Positions 4,497-14,300 of a stretch of 35,746 bases of DNA are shown in pieces (within the stretch, counting starts at the first letter, position 1; every line of letters begins with the position of its first letter). The notes beneath the pieces are model-generated. The model did no database searches. It was given only the letters and a program-made list of their open reading frames with translations, and had not been told where the DNA came from. Source of the stretch: a virus; IMG/VR virus record IMGVR_UViG_3300022744_000072, positions 1 to 35,746 of that record; one strand, 5' to 3'. Both the position numbers and the translations under genes were made by a program.

Positions 4497-7202
4497 ATGT
4501 ACGATCGCGCCGAATACGATAGCGAGGAGCTCGCGCTAATCGCGGATGCAGCGGCGAAGATCGGCAGGCAGCTACTAGACACGGGAAAGAAGGCGAAGGA
4601 GCACGAGGATCGGTGGGCGAAGTACCACGACGATCCCGTCGGCTTTTTCGTTGACGTGCTCGGCGTGACTCCGTGGGAAGCCGAAGGCGCGGAGACACAG
4701 AGCCAAGCCGATCTCATTCGCGCCATCGGGATTGGCGATCGCGTGGCCTGCAAGAGCGGGCACAAGATCGGGAAGATGCTTCACGATGACACACCGGTTC
4801 CAACGCCTTCCGGGTGGAGGCGACATGGCGACCTCAAGATCGGAGACCAGGTCTTCGACGAGAGCGGACGACCATGCAACGTCGTGAACGTCATCCCGTG
4901 GTCTAACAGGCCGCTCATGCGCGTCACATTCGAGGATGGGACGTCCATAGACGCCGACGAAAGGCACGAGTGGGTTGTCCATTCCAGGGAGAGCCGGAAG
5001 CGCACCTACAAGCCTGCTCAGACGCTGGAGACGAGGCAGCTAGCGCAAGCCTTGACCGTGCCCAATGGGAGTAACCCCGACGGCTCTCCGCGCAGAGTCG
5101 CTAACTGGACTGTCGATCTTCCGGGAGCAATCGAGCTCCCGACCGCGGACTTGCCGCTTGATCCGTACCTACTCGGCGTTTGGCTTGGAGACGGAAACTC
5201 GCGCGGCGCAGCGATGACGACAGCGGATGCGGAGATTCAGGGCGCGTTTGAACGTGCGGGGTTTGACACACAGCGGAAGGAGTCAAAGGGGGCTGCCTGG
5301 GCGTTCGGAATCACGTCCCGTGGCAGAGGCGAGCAAAACAGGTTCTCCCAGATTCTCAGAAGCCTCGGAGTCCACTCAAACAAGCACGTCCCGCGCGAGT
5401 ACCTTTGGGCATCGGCGGATCAGCGGCTGGCGCTGCTGCAAGGGCTGATGGACACCGACGGGACGTGCAGCGAAAAAGGGATCGCGTGCTTCACGAACAC
5501 CAACGAGCAAATCGCGAGGTCGGTGCAGTTCCTGGCCCGATCGCTGGGGATCAAGGCGCGCATTTCGGAGGGTCGTGCGAAGCTGAACGGCAGAGACTGC
5601 GGACCTGTGTGGGACGTGATTTGGTGCTCTCCGCACCGCGTGTTTAGGCTCGCGCGCAAGGCTTGCAGGCTGCGAACGGCGTGGAAGCACAAGGCCAACG
5701 CGCATAAGCGCATGGCGATCGTAAGCGTCGAGCCGCTTGCGGAACGAGTCAGCGCGCAGTGCATCACGGTGGACTCTCCGTCCCACCTGTACCTCGCCGG
5801 AGAGGCGATGCTGCCCACGCACAACAGCATTACAGCAGTAGGCTGTGCGCTCTGGTTCGTCTGCACACGCAAAAAAGCACGCGTTTTGCTCACTGCGCCA
5901 ACGTTCGCGCAGGTCAAGAACATCCTGTGGAAAGAGCTGGCGAACGTCTATCGCGATCGCCGCTTAGAGGCGAAACTAGGCGCGCCGCTCGCGCTTGATC
6001 CGTCGACTGGTCTCAGGCTTCCAAACGGGAACGAAATCATCGGGATCAGCACGAAGACCACCGAGAACCTCGCGGGCATCTCGGCGCCGGAGATGCTGTT
6101 CATCGTCGACGAAGCGTCAGGTTTCCCCGACGATCTTTGGGAGGTACTCAGCAAGGGAAACGCGGCCGGTGGCGTCAAGATCTTTTGCATCTCGAACCCA
6201 ACCCGCACAAGCGGCTGGTTTTTCCGCATCTTTCGCGAGCGCGCGAAGTTCTCTCGCTGGCAGTGCTTCACGATTTCCAGCGAAAACACGCCGAACGCAC
6301 GCAGCGGAAAGCGCCTAGTTCCTGGTCTCGCAACGCGGGATTTCATCGAGGAAATCAGGACAGAGTGCGGCGCTGAGTGGCGAGACGATCCCGTTTACAT
6401 GGTTCGAATCCGTGGCGAGTTCCCGCCGCAAGGATCGGACGCAGTGATCTCGCTGCACGCAGTGGAGCGCGCTACGTCGCGGTGGGAGACCACGTCACCG
6501 CCCGATCCTGAGCTCTACGAGCTGACGATCGGGGTCGACGTGGGACGCTACGGAACAGATCCAAGCGTGGCGCAGCCTGTACGCGGCTCCTACGCGTACG
6601 AACCTCGCGAGGTCTATCGAGCGGACGGGCCGACCGTCGCAAACATGGCGCTCGCGATGGCGCGAGAGCTGCGGCAAGGCGATGAAGTGATCCGCATGGT
6701 CGTGGACGGGATCGGCGTCGGCGCCTCCGTAGTCGACGCGCTCAAGTACAGCGAAGACGTCCAGGAAGGTCGCGTGTATTTGGTCGATCTGAACGTGGGC
6801 GAAGCTGCCGACGAACAGGCGATGAAAAAGACGCCTGACGGCAAGGCAAAGAAGCCAGTGCACAGCTACGAGCGACTGCGCGATCAGCTTTGGTTTGGTG
6901 TCGCGGAGTGGCTCAAGTCTCCGCAGGCCGCGCTGCCGAATCAAGAGCGGCTCGGCGCAGAGTTGCTCGTGGCCACGTACGCATTTACCGCGAACGGGAA
7001 GATCAAGGTGCTGTCCAAGGATCTAATGCGCGCCTTGCTCGATGGCCGATCGCCGGACTACGCGGACGCGCTAGCAATGGCCGTCTACCGCGGAAAGCGC
7101 GGCAAGCGTATCGAGTACAGTTACGATGGTGCGCTTGACCTCCGGCACAATCCAGCACCGGAGGATGGCGCGTGGGATGACAGCGGCTGGGGGCCGGGAT
7201 GA
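4497..7202 (+). CDS. terL: Terminase large subunit, interrupted by an intein
   Basis: TerL is the ATP-driven motor and nuclease that packs DNA into the prohead. The 901-residue precursor contains a 350-residue intein (residues 94-443), leaving a 551-residue mature enzyme. The Walker A loop SGHKIGK ends at residue 93 and its Ser resumes at 444, so the intein splits the ATP-binding loop and must leave for activity. Walker B is MLFIVDEAS with Asp538 and catalytic Glu539; the coupling motif is SNPT at 566-569. The RNase H-type nuclease shows GVDVGRYGTD (Asp681), VVDGIGVG (Asp737) and YADALAMA (Asp857). The sequence belongs to the Mu gp28-like/terminase_6 type. The next gene starts within its stop codon. 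Confidence 0.93.
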   Translation: MYDRAEYDSEELALIADAAAKIGRQLLDTGKKAKEHEDRWAKYHDDPVGFFVDVLGVTPWEAEGAETQSQADLIRAIGIGDRVACKSGHKIGKMLHDDTPVPTPSGWRRHGDLKIGDQVFDESGRPCNVVNVIPWSNRPLMRVTFEDGTSIDADERHEWVVHSRESRKRTYKPAQTLETRQLAQALTVPNGSNPDGSPRRVANWTVDLPGAIELPTADLPLDPYLLGVWLGDGNSRGAAMTTADAEIQGAFERAGFDTQRKESKGAAWAFGITSRGRGEQNRFSQILRSLGVHSNKHVPREYLWASADQRLALLQGLMDTDGTCSEKGIACFTNTNEQIARSVQFLARSLGIKARISEGRAKLNGRDCGPVWDVIWCSPHRVFRLARKACRLRTAWKHKANAHKRMAIVSVEPLAERVSAQCITVDSPSHLYLAGEAMLPTHNSITAVGCALWFVCTRKKARVLLTAPTFAQVKNILWKELANVYRDRRLEAKLGAPLALDPSTGLRLPNGNEIIGISTKTTENLAGISAPEMLFIVDEASGFPDDLWEVLSKGNAAGGVKIFCISNPTRTSGWFFRIFRERAKFSRWQCFTISSENTPNARSGKRLVPGLATRDFIEEIRTECGAEWRDDPVYMVRIRGEFPPQGSDAVISLHAVERATSRWETTSPPDPELYELTIGVDVGRYGTDPSVAQPVRGSYAYEPREVYRADGPTVANMALAMARELRQGDEVIRMVVDGIGVGASVVDALKYSEDVQEGRVYLVDLNVGEAADEQAMKKTPDGKAKKPVHSYERLRDQLWFGVAEWLKSPQAALPNQERLGAELLVATYAFTANGKIKVLSKDLMRALLDGRSPDYADALAMAVYRGKRGKRIEYSYDGALDLRHNPAPEDGAWDDSGWGPG
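4776..5825 (+). other. Class 3 intein with LAGLIDADG endonuclease, in the TerL Walker A loop
   Basis: The intein begins with Met (not Cys or Ser) right after the Walker A Lys and ends with PTHN before Ser+1. Block A is MLHDDTPVPTPSGW. Block B is GTSIDADERHEW, with His64 and Trp66 (intein numbering). Block F is AQCITV with Cys329, and block G is PTHN with Thr348. Trp in B, Cys in F and Thr before the penultimate His form the WCT triad that defines class 3 inteins, in which the block F Cys is the first nucleophile. The middle part has two LAGLIDADG motifs, LLGVWLGDG near precursor residue 224 and LLQGLMDTDG near 313, both keeping the acidic residue, so homing activity looks intact. Confidence 0.9.
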
Positions 7203-7420
7203 CACTGTGGGAGTGCACGAAGTGCCAGGCCAAAAGCAGCGAACGACGTCCGATAGGCTGGGCTTCCGTGTTGCACGATGAGAGCGGATCGATCCCGCTC
7301 GTGCTCTGCCCGAAGTGCGCCGATCGCTACGAATCAGGCCTAGTCGCAGAGACCGACCCTGACACCGGCGAGCGCCGCACGGTGCGCAAACAGCACCGAT
7401 CCACGGTGTGGAGGCTGTGA
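7199..7420 (+). CDS. Small zinc-ribbon protein, unknown
   Basis: The ATG overlaps the TerL stop (ATGA). The 73-residue product has one zinc ribbon made from CTKC (near residue 6) and CPKC (near residue 37), separated by a short sheet-forming part, followed by a charged tail. Small ribbons like this can bind nucleic acid or act as protein adaptors. Its coupling to TerL suggests it is made with the packaging motor, but no named family is recognised. Confidence 0.6.
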   Translation: MTLWECTKCQAKSSERRPIGWASVLHDESGSIPLVLCPKCADRYESGLVAETDPDTGERRTVRKQHRSTVWRL

Positions 7421-7421
7421 C

Positions 7422-7874
7422 GTGGCTGAGGTGTACCGCTTCGGCGCGTGCGAGCTCGACGCAACCAACGCACGCCTGACGCGCTGCGGGCAGCTCGTGC
7501 GCGTCCGCCCTCTCCCGCTAGACGTGCTCGTGACGCTGGCGCGTTCCGCGCGCCTGGTGACCACTGGGGAGCTGCTGGATCTGCACTGGCCGCAATCTGC
7601 CGGCGCCGAGGCGACGCTACACGCGACGGTCAACGCGGCGAGGCGCGCGATAGGCCAGCTACCAGGCCAGCCGGGGCCGCTAGAGTCGGTGCATGGTCGC
7701 GGGTACCAGCTCATCGGCGTGGCCCGCACAGAGTCGACTGTGAGCGCTGCCAGGCGTGCCCGCTGGCGTGCCTACGCGGAGCGCGCGGCATCGTCCGGGA
7801 TGGACCCGCGCCACTGCCTTGAGGTGGCGGACGCGCTACTCGCGGGCGAGGTCTCGCGGTACGGCGAGCCGTAG
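7422..7874 (+). CDS. OmpR/PhoB-type winged-helix DNA-binding protein
   Basis: Residues about 4-100 match a complete Trans_reg_C winged helix: YRFGACELDATNARLTRCGQ as the N-terminal sheet, LPLDVLVTLARSARLVTTGE as the first helices, ATLHATVNAARRAIGQLPG as the recognition region, and VHGRGYQLIG as the wing. There is no receiver domain, so it is not part of a two-component pair. The C-terminal 50 residues are Arg/Ala-rich and helical. In its place between the packaging genes and the portal gene it could act as a phage late-gene regulator. Two bases after its stop begins the first copy of the 20-base repeat, a possible target site. Both points are inference. Confidence 0.8.
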   Translation: MAEVYRFGACELDATNARLTRCGQLVRVRPLPLDVLVTLARSARLVTTGELLDLHWPQSAGAEATLHATVNAARRAIGQLPGQPGPLESVHGRGYQLIGVARTESTVSAARRARWRAYAERAASSGMDPRHCLEVADALLAGEVSRYGEP

Positions 7875-7876
7875 AC

Positions 7877-7898
7877 CTGTGGCCTAGCTCGTCCAGTG
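7877..7898 (+). repeat. Intergenic 20-base repeat, copy 1
   Basis: This is the first of three copies of ctgtggcctagctcgtccag. It starts two bases after the stop codon of the winged-helix gene, and 25 bases separate its 20-base core from the portal GTG. Copies 1 and 2 agree over 22 bases. The spacer to the start codon has no Shine-Dalgarno sequence. The constant position points to a promoter, operator or RNA-level signal. Confidence 0.85.
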
Positions 7899-7921
7899 TC
7901 ATCGCGGCCAGACTGCCGCAC

Positions 7922-9589
7922 GTGTGGAAGCCGCTCGATGCTGTCGCGTCGCTATTTCGCTCCGGGCCTGACCGGCAGCCGAAGGCGTCCGAGATGCTGG
8001 GCGAGGTCGCGCGGCCTGGAATAACAGACCTGCGCAGCCCGTATCGCGAGAGCGTAAGCGACTGGCTCAAGCCTGCTGACCTTGCGCGGATCATGCGAGA
8101 CGCGATCAACGGAGACGCAGAGTCTTACCTCACGCTCGCTGAGGAAATGGAGGAGCGCGAGCCGCACTATCGGAGTGTTCTTGGCACGCGAAAGCTTGCT
8201 GTTTCTGGGCTTGAGATCAACGTCGAAGCGCCTACGGACAGCGCGCACGACAAAGCGATCGCCGACGACGTAGAAAAGCTGCTGCGCAGACCCGATGCCG
8301 AGGGGCTCGTTACCGACCTGATGGACGGCGTTTCGAAGGGGTTCGCGAACGTAGAGATCCTGTGGGAGCGCGATCTAAAGCGGTGGGAGCCTAGGTGCTA
8401 CGAGTGGCGCAGCCCGCGTCACTTCGTGTGGGACAAGCAGACGATCTCGGAGTGTCGGCTGCGCACGATGCGCGAGCCGATGAACGGCGAGGAACTCGCT
8501 CCGTACAAGTGGCTACAGCACCGCCCAAAGCTCGCCAGCGGCGTTCCGCTGCGCACTGGACTCGCGATGCCCGCGGCGGTCGCGTACATGGCCAAGCGCT
8601 ACACCGTGGCCGACTGGCTGACGTTTCTGGACGTCTATGGGATGCCGATCCGAGTCGGGAAGTTCCCCGCGTCGATGGCCAAGCAGAAAAAAGACCTTCT
8701 GCGCGCCGTCCAATCGCTCGGCACAGACGCAGCGGCGGTCATTCCAGAAGAGATGACGATCGAGCTTCTCGAGAGCTCGGGGCGCTCAGGCGGTCCGCTG
8801 TTCTGCGAGTCTGCAGAGTATTGGGACAAGCAGATAAGTAAGATCGTGCTCGGTCAGACGATGTCGAGCGACGATGGCGCATCGCTTGCGCAGAGTAAGA
8901 CGCACGAGCGCGTTCGATTCGATATTCGCGCCGCTGACGGGCGCCATGTGATGGCAACGATCACGCGTGATTTGATCGTACCATTCGTAATCCTCAACTA
9001 CGGGCCACAGGATCAGTATCCACGCGCTCTAGTAGACACTAAAGAACCCGAAGATGTTACGGCGCTACTGGCGAACGTAAAAATCTTCGTAGATCTTGGC
9101 GGCAAGGTGCAAATGTCAGAGGTGCGCGATCGCATGGGCCTGTCCGAGCCCGAGGAAGGCGCGGAGCTGCTCCAACCGAGCGCGAAGATCGTGGCGGACG
9201 CAGCGCCTGAGCCCGATCCGGCCACGAATGTGCCCAAGCCTGACACAGGCGCCGCCCGAGGAAAGGTGAGCGCGCGTACACAGTTAGCGAGGGTCCTGGA
9301 CGCGCTTAGCGCGTTTGGGCCACGGCCTGCACAGGTCGTTTCGGATGTGCTGGACGAGCTCACGGACGAAGACCTCGCGGACTGGCAGCCGCTGCTGGAC
9401 GGCACGGTGGGCGAGCTACTCGCTAGGATCCAAGCCGCGGAGAGCTTCTCGGAAGCAGCCGATATCGTCGAGCGCCTAGCGAACGACAAGGGCGTGGTCC
9501 TCGATTTGAGCTCGTTCACAGCTGCGCTTTCGCGCTCAACGTTCCGGGCTCGGGGAATCGGAGACGCGACGGACGAGGTGAGCCTGTGA
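7922..9589 (+). CDS. Portal protein (Mu gp29-like, DUF935)
   Basis: The portal is the twelve-part ring at the head vertex through which DNA enters and leaves. The 555-residue product follows the DUF935 family: SDWLKPADLARIMRDAINGD near the N-terminus, EEREPHYRSVLGTRKLAVSG, then WRSPRHFVWD, then a conserved DWLTFLDVYGMPIRVGKF segment, and QISKIVLGQTMSSDDGASLA. The last 110 residues are an Ala/Glu-rich extension. The length is normal for the family. The start is GTG without a visible Shine-Dalgarno sequence, preceded by the 20-base repeat. Its 3' end overlaps the next gene (GTGA). Confidence 0.92.
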   Translation: MWKPLDAVASLFRSGPDRQPKASEMLGEVARPGITDLRSPYRESVSDWLKPADLARIMRDAINGDAESYLTLAEEMEEREPHYRSVLGTRKLAVSGLEINVEAPTDSAHDKAIADDVEKLLRRPDAEGLVTDLMDGVSKGFANVEILWERDLKRWEPRCYEWRSPRHFVWDKQTISECRLRTMREPMNGEELAPYKWLQHRPKLASGVPLRTGLAMPAAVAYMAKRYTVADWLTFLDVYGMPIRVGKFPASMAKQKKDLLRAVQSLGTDAAAVIPEEMTIELLESSGRSGGPLFCESAEYWDKQISKIVLGQTMSSDDGASLAQSKTHERVRFDIRAADGRHVMATITRDLIVPFVILNYGPQDQYPRALVDTKEPEDVTALLANVKIFVDLGGKVQMSEVRDRMGLSEPEEGAELLQPSAKIVADAAPEPDPATNVPKPDTGAARGKVSARTQLARVLDALSAFGPRPAQVVSDVLDELTDEDLADWQPLLDGTVGELLARIQAAESFSEAADIVERLANDKGVVLDLSSFTAALSRSTFRARGIGDATDEVSL

Positions 9590-9960
9590 GAGTCGGGACC
9601 GCCGGAAAGCGTGTCGACCTACTGATCCGTCAGGGTGCGACGTTCGCGATCGAACTCCGCGCCGTCACTCCTGCAGGTGAGCCGAAGCCGATCGCCGGGT
9701 ACACCGTAAGGTCACAGATTCGAAAGATGCCGAGCTCGCCGGTTAGTGTCGCGAGCCTTTCGGCAATAGTAACGAATGCCCCAGGCGGGGTATTTACGCT
9801 GTACATGACGGCTGCGCAGACTGCCGCGTTAGTGGCGGGGGAGACTGCGGACAGCGCGGCATCTCGCTACGCGTGGGACGTGGAGATCGAGAGCCCCTCC
9901 GGGTTCGTCTCTCCTGTCGCATGGGGGACCGTGCAGGTGCATCCGGAAGTAACTCGCTAG
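9586..9960 (+). CDS. Phage beta-sandwich structural protein, unknown role
   Basis: The 124-residue product looks all-beta: LLIRQGATFAIELRAV, then GYTVRSQIRKMP, then GVFTLYMTAAQTAAL, YAWDVEIESPSG, and GTVQVHPEVTR at the end. This layout, RQG.tf ... G.tv..qiR ... f.l.m....t.al ... Y.w.vei....g, is common in small virion proteins found next to fibre genes and resembles the N-terminal domain of baseplate upper proteins. It overlaps the portal stop and precedes the fibre genes, so a fibre or decoration role is likely. Confidence 0.55.
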   Translation: MRVGTAGKRVDLLIRQGATFAIELRAVTPAGEPKPIAGYTVRSQIRKMPSSPVSVASLSAIVTNAPGGVFTLYMTAAQTAALVAGETADSAASRYAWDVEIESPSGFVSPVAWGTVQVHPEVTR

Positions 9961-10011
9961 CGACTAGCTATGCGTTGGTTGTGTGAAATGAATGGTGGGG
10001 AGTATTAGAAG

Positions 10012-10470
10012 ATGGCCGGCAAGTCGAACGTTCTCGAAAATGACATTCTCGCGTTCCTTCTGAATGGGACCGCCCTTCCCGCGATTTCAGGCGCGGTCGG
10101 CTATCCCGCGGGCGGTGGCAACTTCTACGTCGCTCTGCACACCGCGGATCCCTTCGCGGCGAATGAGGACGCTGGCGCGACTACGAGCGAGGCGAACTAC
10201 ACCGGCTATGCTCGGCAGCCTGTGGCGCGCAGCTCGGGCGGCTTCACGGTCTCCGCTTCGGGCGGTGTGACCAGCGCAAAGAACACTGCGGCGATCAACT
10301 TTCCCGCGTGCACTGCGGGCAGCAACACGATCACGCACTTCAGCGTGGTCAATACCGCCTCCGGCGCTGGCGCGATCCTCTACTCCGGCGCGCTTTCTGC
10401 GTCGCTCGCAGTGTCGAGCGGCATCACGCCGCAGTTCGCTGCTCAGGCTCTCGTGATCACCGAGGACTGA
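10012..10470 (+). CDS. Putative tail fibre protein
   Basis: The 152-residue product matches a frequent phage family annotated as tail fibre protein: SNVLENDILAFLLNGTA at the N-terminus, FYVALHTADPF, YTGYARQPVARS, then ITHFSVVNTASGAGAILYSG and a terminal QALVITED. It is all-beta and probably trimeric. A 51-base gap with a purine-rich site (ggtgggga) precedes the ATG. It is the first of three consecutive adhesion genes placed between the portal and the head-morphogenesis gene. Confidence 0.7.
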   Translation: MAGKSNVLENDILAFLLNGTALPAISGAVGYPAGGGNFYVALHTADPFAANEDAGATTSEANYTGYARQPVARSSGGFTVSASGGVTSAKNTAAINFPACTAGSNTITHFSVVNTASGAGAILYSGALSASLAVSSGITPQFAAQALVITED

Positions 10471-10520
10471 GCTCCGGTCTCGCAAGCGCAGTAGTCAGAG
10501 CGAAGCACTGAGGGGGACCT

Positions 10521-11297
10521 GTGGCGATTACGACCGTGGACGGCTGGCTCGCGTCCGCAAAGCAGTATTACGCAGTTTCTAAGTCGTCTTTCACGACGGT
10601 CGCAGCGCTGCAATATTCGCTCTGGCAGGCTGCTGGCGTTCCGGCTGCCGGCGCTGCCCCCGGAGCGGCTGCCATTCCGACAAAGGCCACGCAGGGGGCG
10701 GTGCTGTTCAACAACCCGACCGCCCCAGCGCTGTCTTACCTTGGCCGTGTAGACGCAATGAGCAGCGCGGCCGGTCTGCTGATCCTTTACGATCGCGTCG
10801 CGCATATGGGCGGGCTCAACGGCACGCTTACGACGGCGCAAGCGGTCAACACGCCGACTCCAGACCGCGGCAACGTGAGCGGCCTGGGGACAGAGGCGTT
10901 TCTGGAGTGGTACACGACAACCGGAACCACCGCGACCACTGCGACAGTCGCCTGGACTGACGACACGGGTACGGCGAGATCGTCTGCGATCTCTATAGCC
11001 GCGTCCATGGCTGCGAACCGCATGGTGCAGATCCCCATGGTAGCGACAGCCGCAGGCGTAAGGTCCGTGCAGACGGTCACCCTTAGCGCGAGCACGCTTA
11101 CCGCGGGAAACTTCGGTGTCACGATCTGCAATCGACTGGCATCCGTGCCGATCCTCGCGAACACGCCCATTTCGCTAGACCCTTTTGCGCTGGGTCTGAG
11201 CAGGGTTCCGGACAACGCGTGCCTTTTCTTTGCTGTGATTCCGAACGCCACAGCAAGCGGCGCGCTCTCCACGTCCATCATGATCGGCCAGGGCTGA
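10521..11297 (+). CDS. Putative virion structural (fibre-associated) protein
   Basis: The 258-residue product starts at GTG with a good site (gaggggga) upstream. It begins MAITTVDGWLASAKQYYAVS, then has YLGRVDAMSSAAGLLILYDR, which matches a family of phage structural proteins usually placed near fibre or capsid genes. The middle is rich in Thr/Ala and beta strands (FLEWYTTTGTTATTATVAW). It ends with FFAVIPNATASGALSTSIMI. No enzymatic motif is visible. The exact role is unknown; a minor capsid or fibre-associated protein is most likely. Confidence 0.6.
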   Translation: MAITTVDGWLASAKQYYAVSKSSFTTVAALQYSLWQAAGVPAAGAAPGAAAIPTKATQGAVLFNNPTAPALSYLGRVDAMSSAAGLLILYDRVAHMGGLNGTLTTAQAVNTPTPDRGNVSGLGTEAFLEWYTTTGTTATTATVAWTDDTGTARSSAISIAASMAANRMVQIPMVATAAGVRSVQTVTLSASTLTAGNFGVTICNRLASVPILANTPISLDPFALGLSRVPDNACLFFAVIPNATASGALSTSIMIGQG

Positions 11298-11301
11298 TCC
11301 A

Positions 11302-14300
11302 GTGCGCCGCGGCATAGCTGTACAGCTCGCGTACGGCTCAGGCCGCGGGCTTCTCGTGTCTGACTCCGGATCGCTGGCGCTTACCAACGATTTGATCGCA
11401 GACACGAACACGTCCGCGATCTCGTCTGCAGTGGGCGGCGCTGTGCTGGTCGACATGATCAGCAACCCAAGCCCGCGCAACATCGGCGCGGCTCCGCCAG
11501 CGATGCTAACGGGCGCGTTCGCGTTTACTTGGACGCCTTCCGTTGCGGACTCGGCGCTCGCAGATAACGACTACGTGCTCGTGAACTGGGGCCGGTCAAC
11601 GACCAGCCTCTATGTGCAGCGCGCAGGCGTGACCAACCTGGTCATTTACGACGACACGACTGGAGCCATCGCGTTTGCCTATGGCGTTTCGTTTGCTGCT
11701 GGTGTCACGGTCTCGATCTCGGTAGACCTCGCTGCGCTCACGATTTCGCTATCTGGGTTCACGGCTGGAAACGGAACGTATGCGATAGCCGCAGGTTTCA
11801 GCCCTGCCGATGGCGATGGGACGATCGACGTAGGACGCTACTTTGACGGTGCGTATCAGTCGGGCGGAACTTACGGAAACTTCACGGCAGGCGGAAGCAC
11901 AGGCGTCGGAGGAACGTCGAGCGCAGCGGGCACGCTGTCCAGTGCTGCGGCGGCCTCGACGATCGATGGATCCGCGTCCGGCCTCGCGTCCGGCAGTGCG
12001 TCTCTCTCCGCGCTTGGCACCCTCTCCGGCTCCGTAGCAGGCACGAGCTCTCCGTCCGGCGCTGCAGGCGCTCTCGCCTCTGCCAGCGGCTCCACGGGCG
12101 GCGTAGGTGCTGCAGCGGGCACGCTCGCTGCGTCTGCCCTGCTCTCTGCGACGTCACGAGGTAGAGCGCTCGGGCGCGAGCCGCGTTCTGCGTTCATTTA
12201 CTCTTACCCGCTCCCCGGCGGAATGCGGGACGCGTACGATCGGATCATCGTCGAGCCAGGCCACCCGCACACGGTCGCGGGAACCGGCGCGGAGCTGGTC
12301 GCCTACCTGTCTGTCGGCGAGGTCTCGGACACGAGCCCGGACGTCGGCAACATGCTTCCGGCGTGGATAATCGGCCGAAATGAAGGCTGGGGCTCGTCCA
12401 TCATGGACTTGTCCAGCGCTGCGTATCGTGCAGATCTCGTGGGACGCAGAGCCGCGGCGCTGTACGCGCTCGGCTATCGCTCTCTGTTCCTTGACGTCCT
12501 CGATTCGTTCCAGCTCGTGATCCTTGATGAGCCTGGACGCGCATTGCAGCGCGCTGGGCTCGTGGCTGTGATCCAGGCGCTTCGCGCGACGTTTCCCACG
12601 ATCCTAATCAATCGCGGGTTTGACGTCGTTGCGTACGTTGCTCCGTACGTTCAGGGAATGGTCGCGGAATCGTTGTTCCGCACGTACACGAGCGGCGCCT
12701 ACGCAGCGAGCACGCAGAACGACAAAGATTGGTTACTGCCGAAGCTGCTGAGTGCGCGCGACACGTACGGATTGCCCGTCACGGTGATCGACTACGTTGC
12801 GCCAGGTGATACGGCCACCGCGCAAGGCGCGATCGATTCGATCACGGCGCTCGGGTTCACCGCGTACGTGTCAGACGTCGCGCTTTCGACTGCCGGACTG
12901 GGCGGGATCGGCGCGCTCAGTATTCCGGGCACTGGCACAACGGCTTCGGCATCCGGTGCGCTGTCCGGCTCGAGCTCTGCGGCATCGTCGGCGAGCTCGA
13001 CAGCATCGGCTGCTGGGGCTCTTTCCGCGAGCGCGCTAGGCACGAGCTCTGCGACTGCTTCCACTTCCTCCGCAGGCTCGCTCGCTGCGACGTCTGCGGG
13101 CACGTCTGCGGCGTCTTCCGTGGCAACCGGGCGCGGCTCGCTCAGTGGGTCGGCGGCTGGCTCTGCGGCGCCTTCGGCAGCGGTCACAGCGCGTGGCGAC
13201 CTTGCCGGATCCGTGGCCGCGACGGGCGCGGCAAGCGCCGCGGTGTTCGCGCGCGCAGCGCTGGCCGGCGCGATCGCCGGTGCGGCTTCGGCTTCGGCAG
13301 CGGTCACAGCGCGTGGCGCGCTGTCAGGATCGTCTGGCGCTGTTGCCTCTGCGTCCGCATCACTGCTCGCACCCGGAACGCTCGCCGGACAAGCGCAAGG
13401 CGCCTCGCTGCTCACTGTGAGCGCGCTTGAATCTGGGATCCCGTTTCCTCCGCCGCACGCGCTTTCCGCCGAATATCGCAGCGTATGGCGCCAAGACTTC
13501 ACCACGCTGTCTGCGCTGTCTGTGTCCGCGAACGGACCTTGCGGAAACGGCGCTGGACTGACGACGTGGATGGCCCATAAGCCAGGCTACGGCGAATGGT
13601 TCCTTTTCAACGATCCATCGGAAAACCTCCACCCGTTCTCTCTTGATGGCCACGAGCTCACGATCCGCGTCCAGAAAGACGGCGCGCTTGCGGCGTACGG
13701 CGGATACACCGGCGGTCTGCTTTCGTCTGCAGATCATCATGGCGACGGTTTCACGCAGAAATACGGCTACTTCGAAGCCTGTATGCGCGTTCCAGGGGGG
13801 GCGAATACGTGGCCGTCCTTCTGGCTTCTCGGCGTCGAAAACATGGCCGTTCCAGGAACGCCTATTGCGGAGCTCGACGTCACAGAGCTCTACGGAAACG
13901 CCGGAGCTGGGCCAGGTTTCTCGCCTCCGGGAAACCCGAGCATTTCGATCAGCACGTGGCACAAGTGGTCAACTCCGCACGAGTTCGATCAGCACATTGT
14001 CGACGCGTCGCTTCCACCGTTTTCCACGGATCTATCGGCCGGATTCCACACTTTCGGCGTCGACGTTGGACCCACGGAAATCAAGTGGTACCTGGACCGT
14101 CAACTCTACTGGACGACGCCGGCATATCCCGAGTCGCGGCGTCCGCTTGCGGTGTTGCTCAATCTCGCGCTTGGAGGTGGCAATTACACCAACGCAACGA
14201 ATGACGGTTACGACTGGTCTCTCACTCCAGACCCGACCGATCTCAAAGTAAAGTACGTCGCCGTTTGGGCGAGTCCTGACAGCCCGAACTACACAGACGT

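Noticed and set aside
5376-5923. Minus-strand frames opposite the TerL intein
   Set aside because: I checked for a second antisense nuclease, but the proteins show no helix-turn-helix or nuclease pattern, and the intein already has a LAGLIDADG domain on the sense strand.
7877-7898. Repeat as the beginning of a tRNA gene or an attachment site
   Set aside because: The motif cctagctcgtccag recalls a tRNA D-arm, but no anticodon arm, T-arm or acceptor partner follows at any of the three copies, and no integrase is near.
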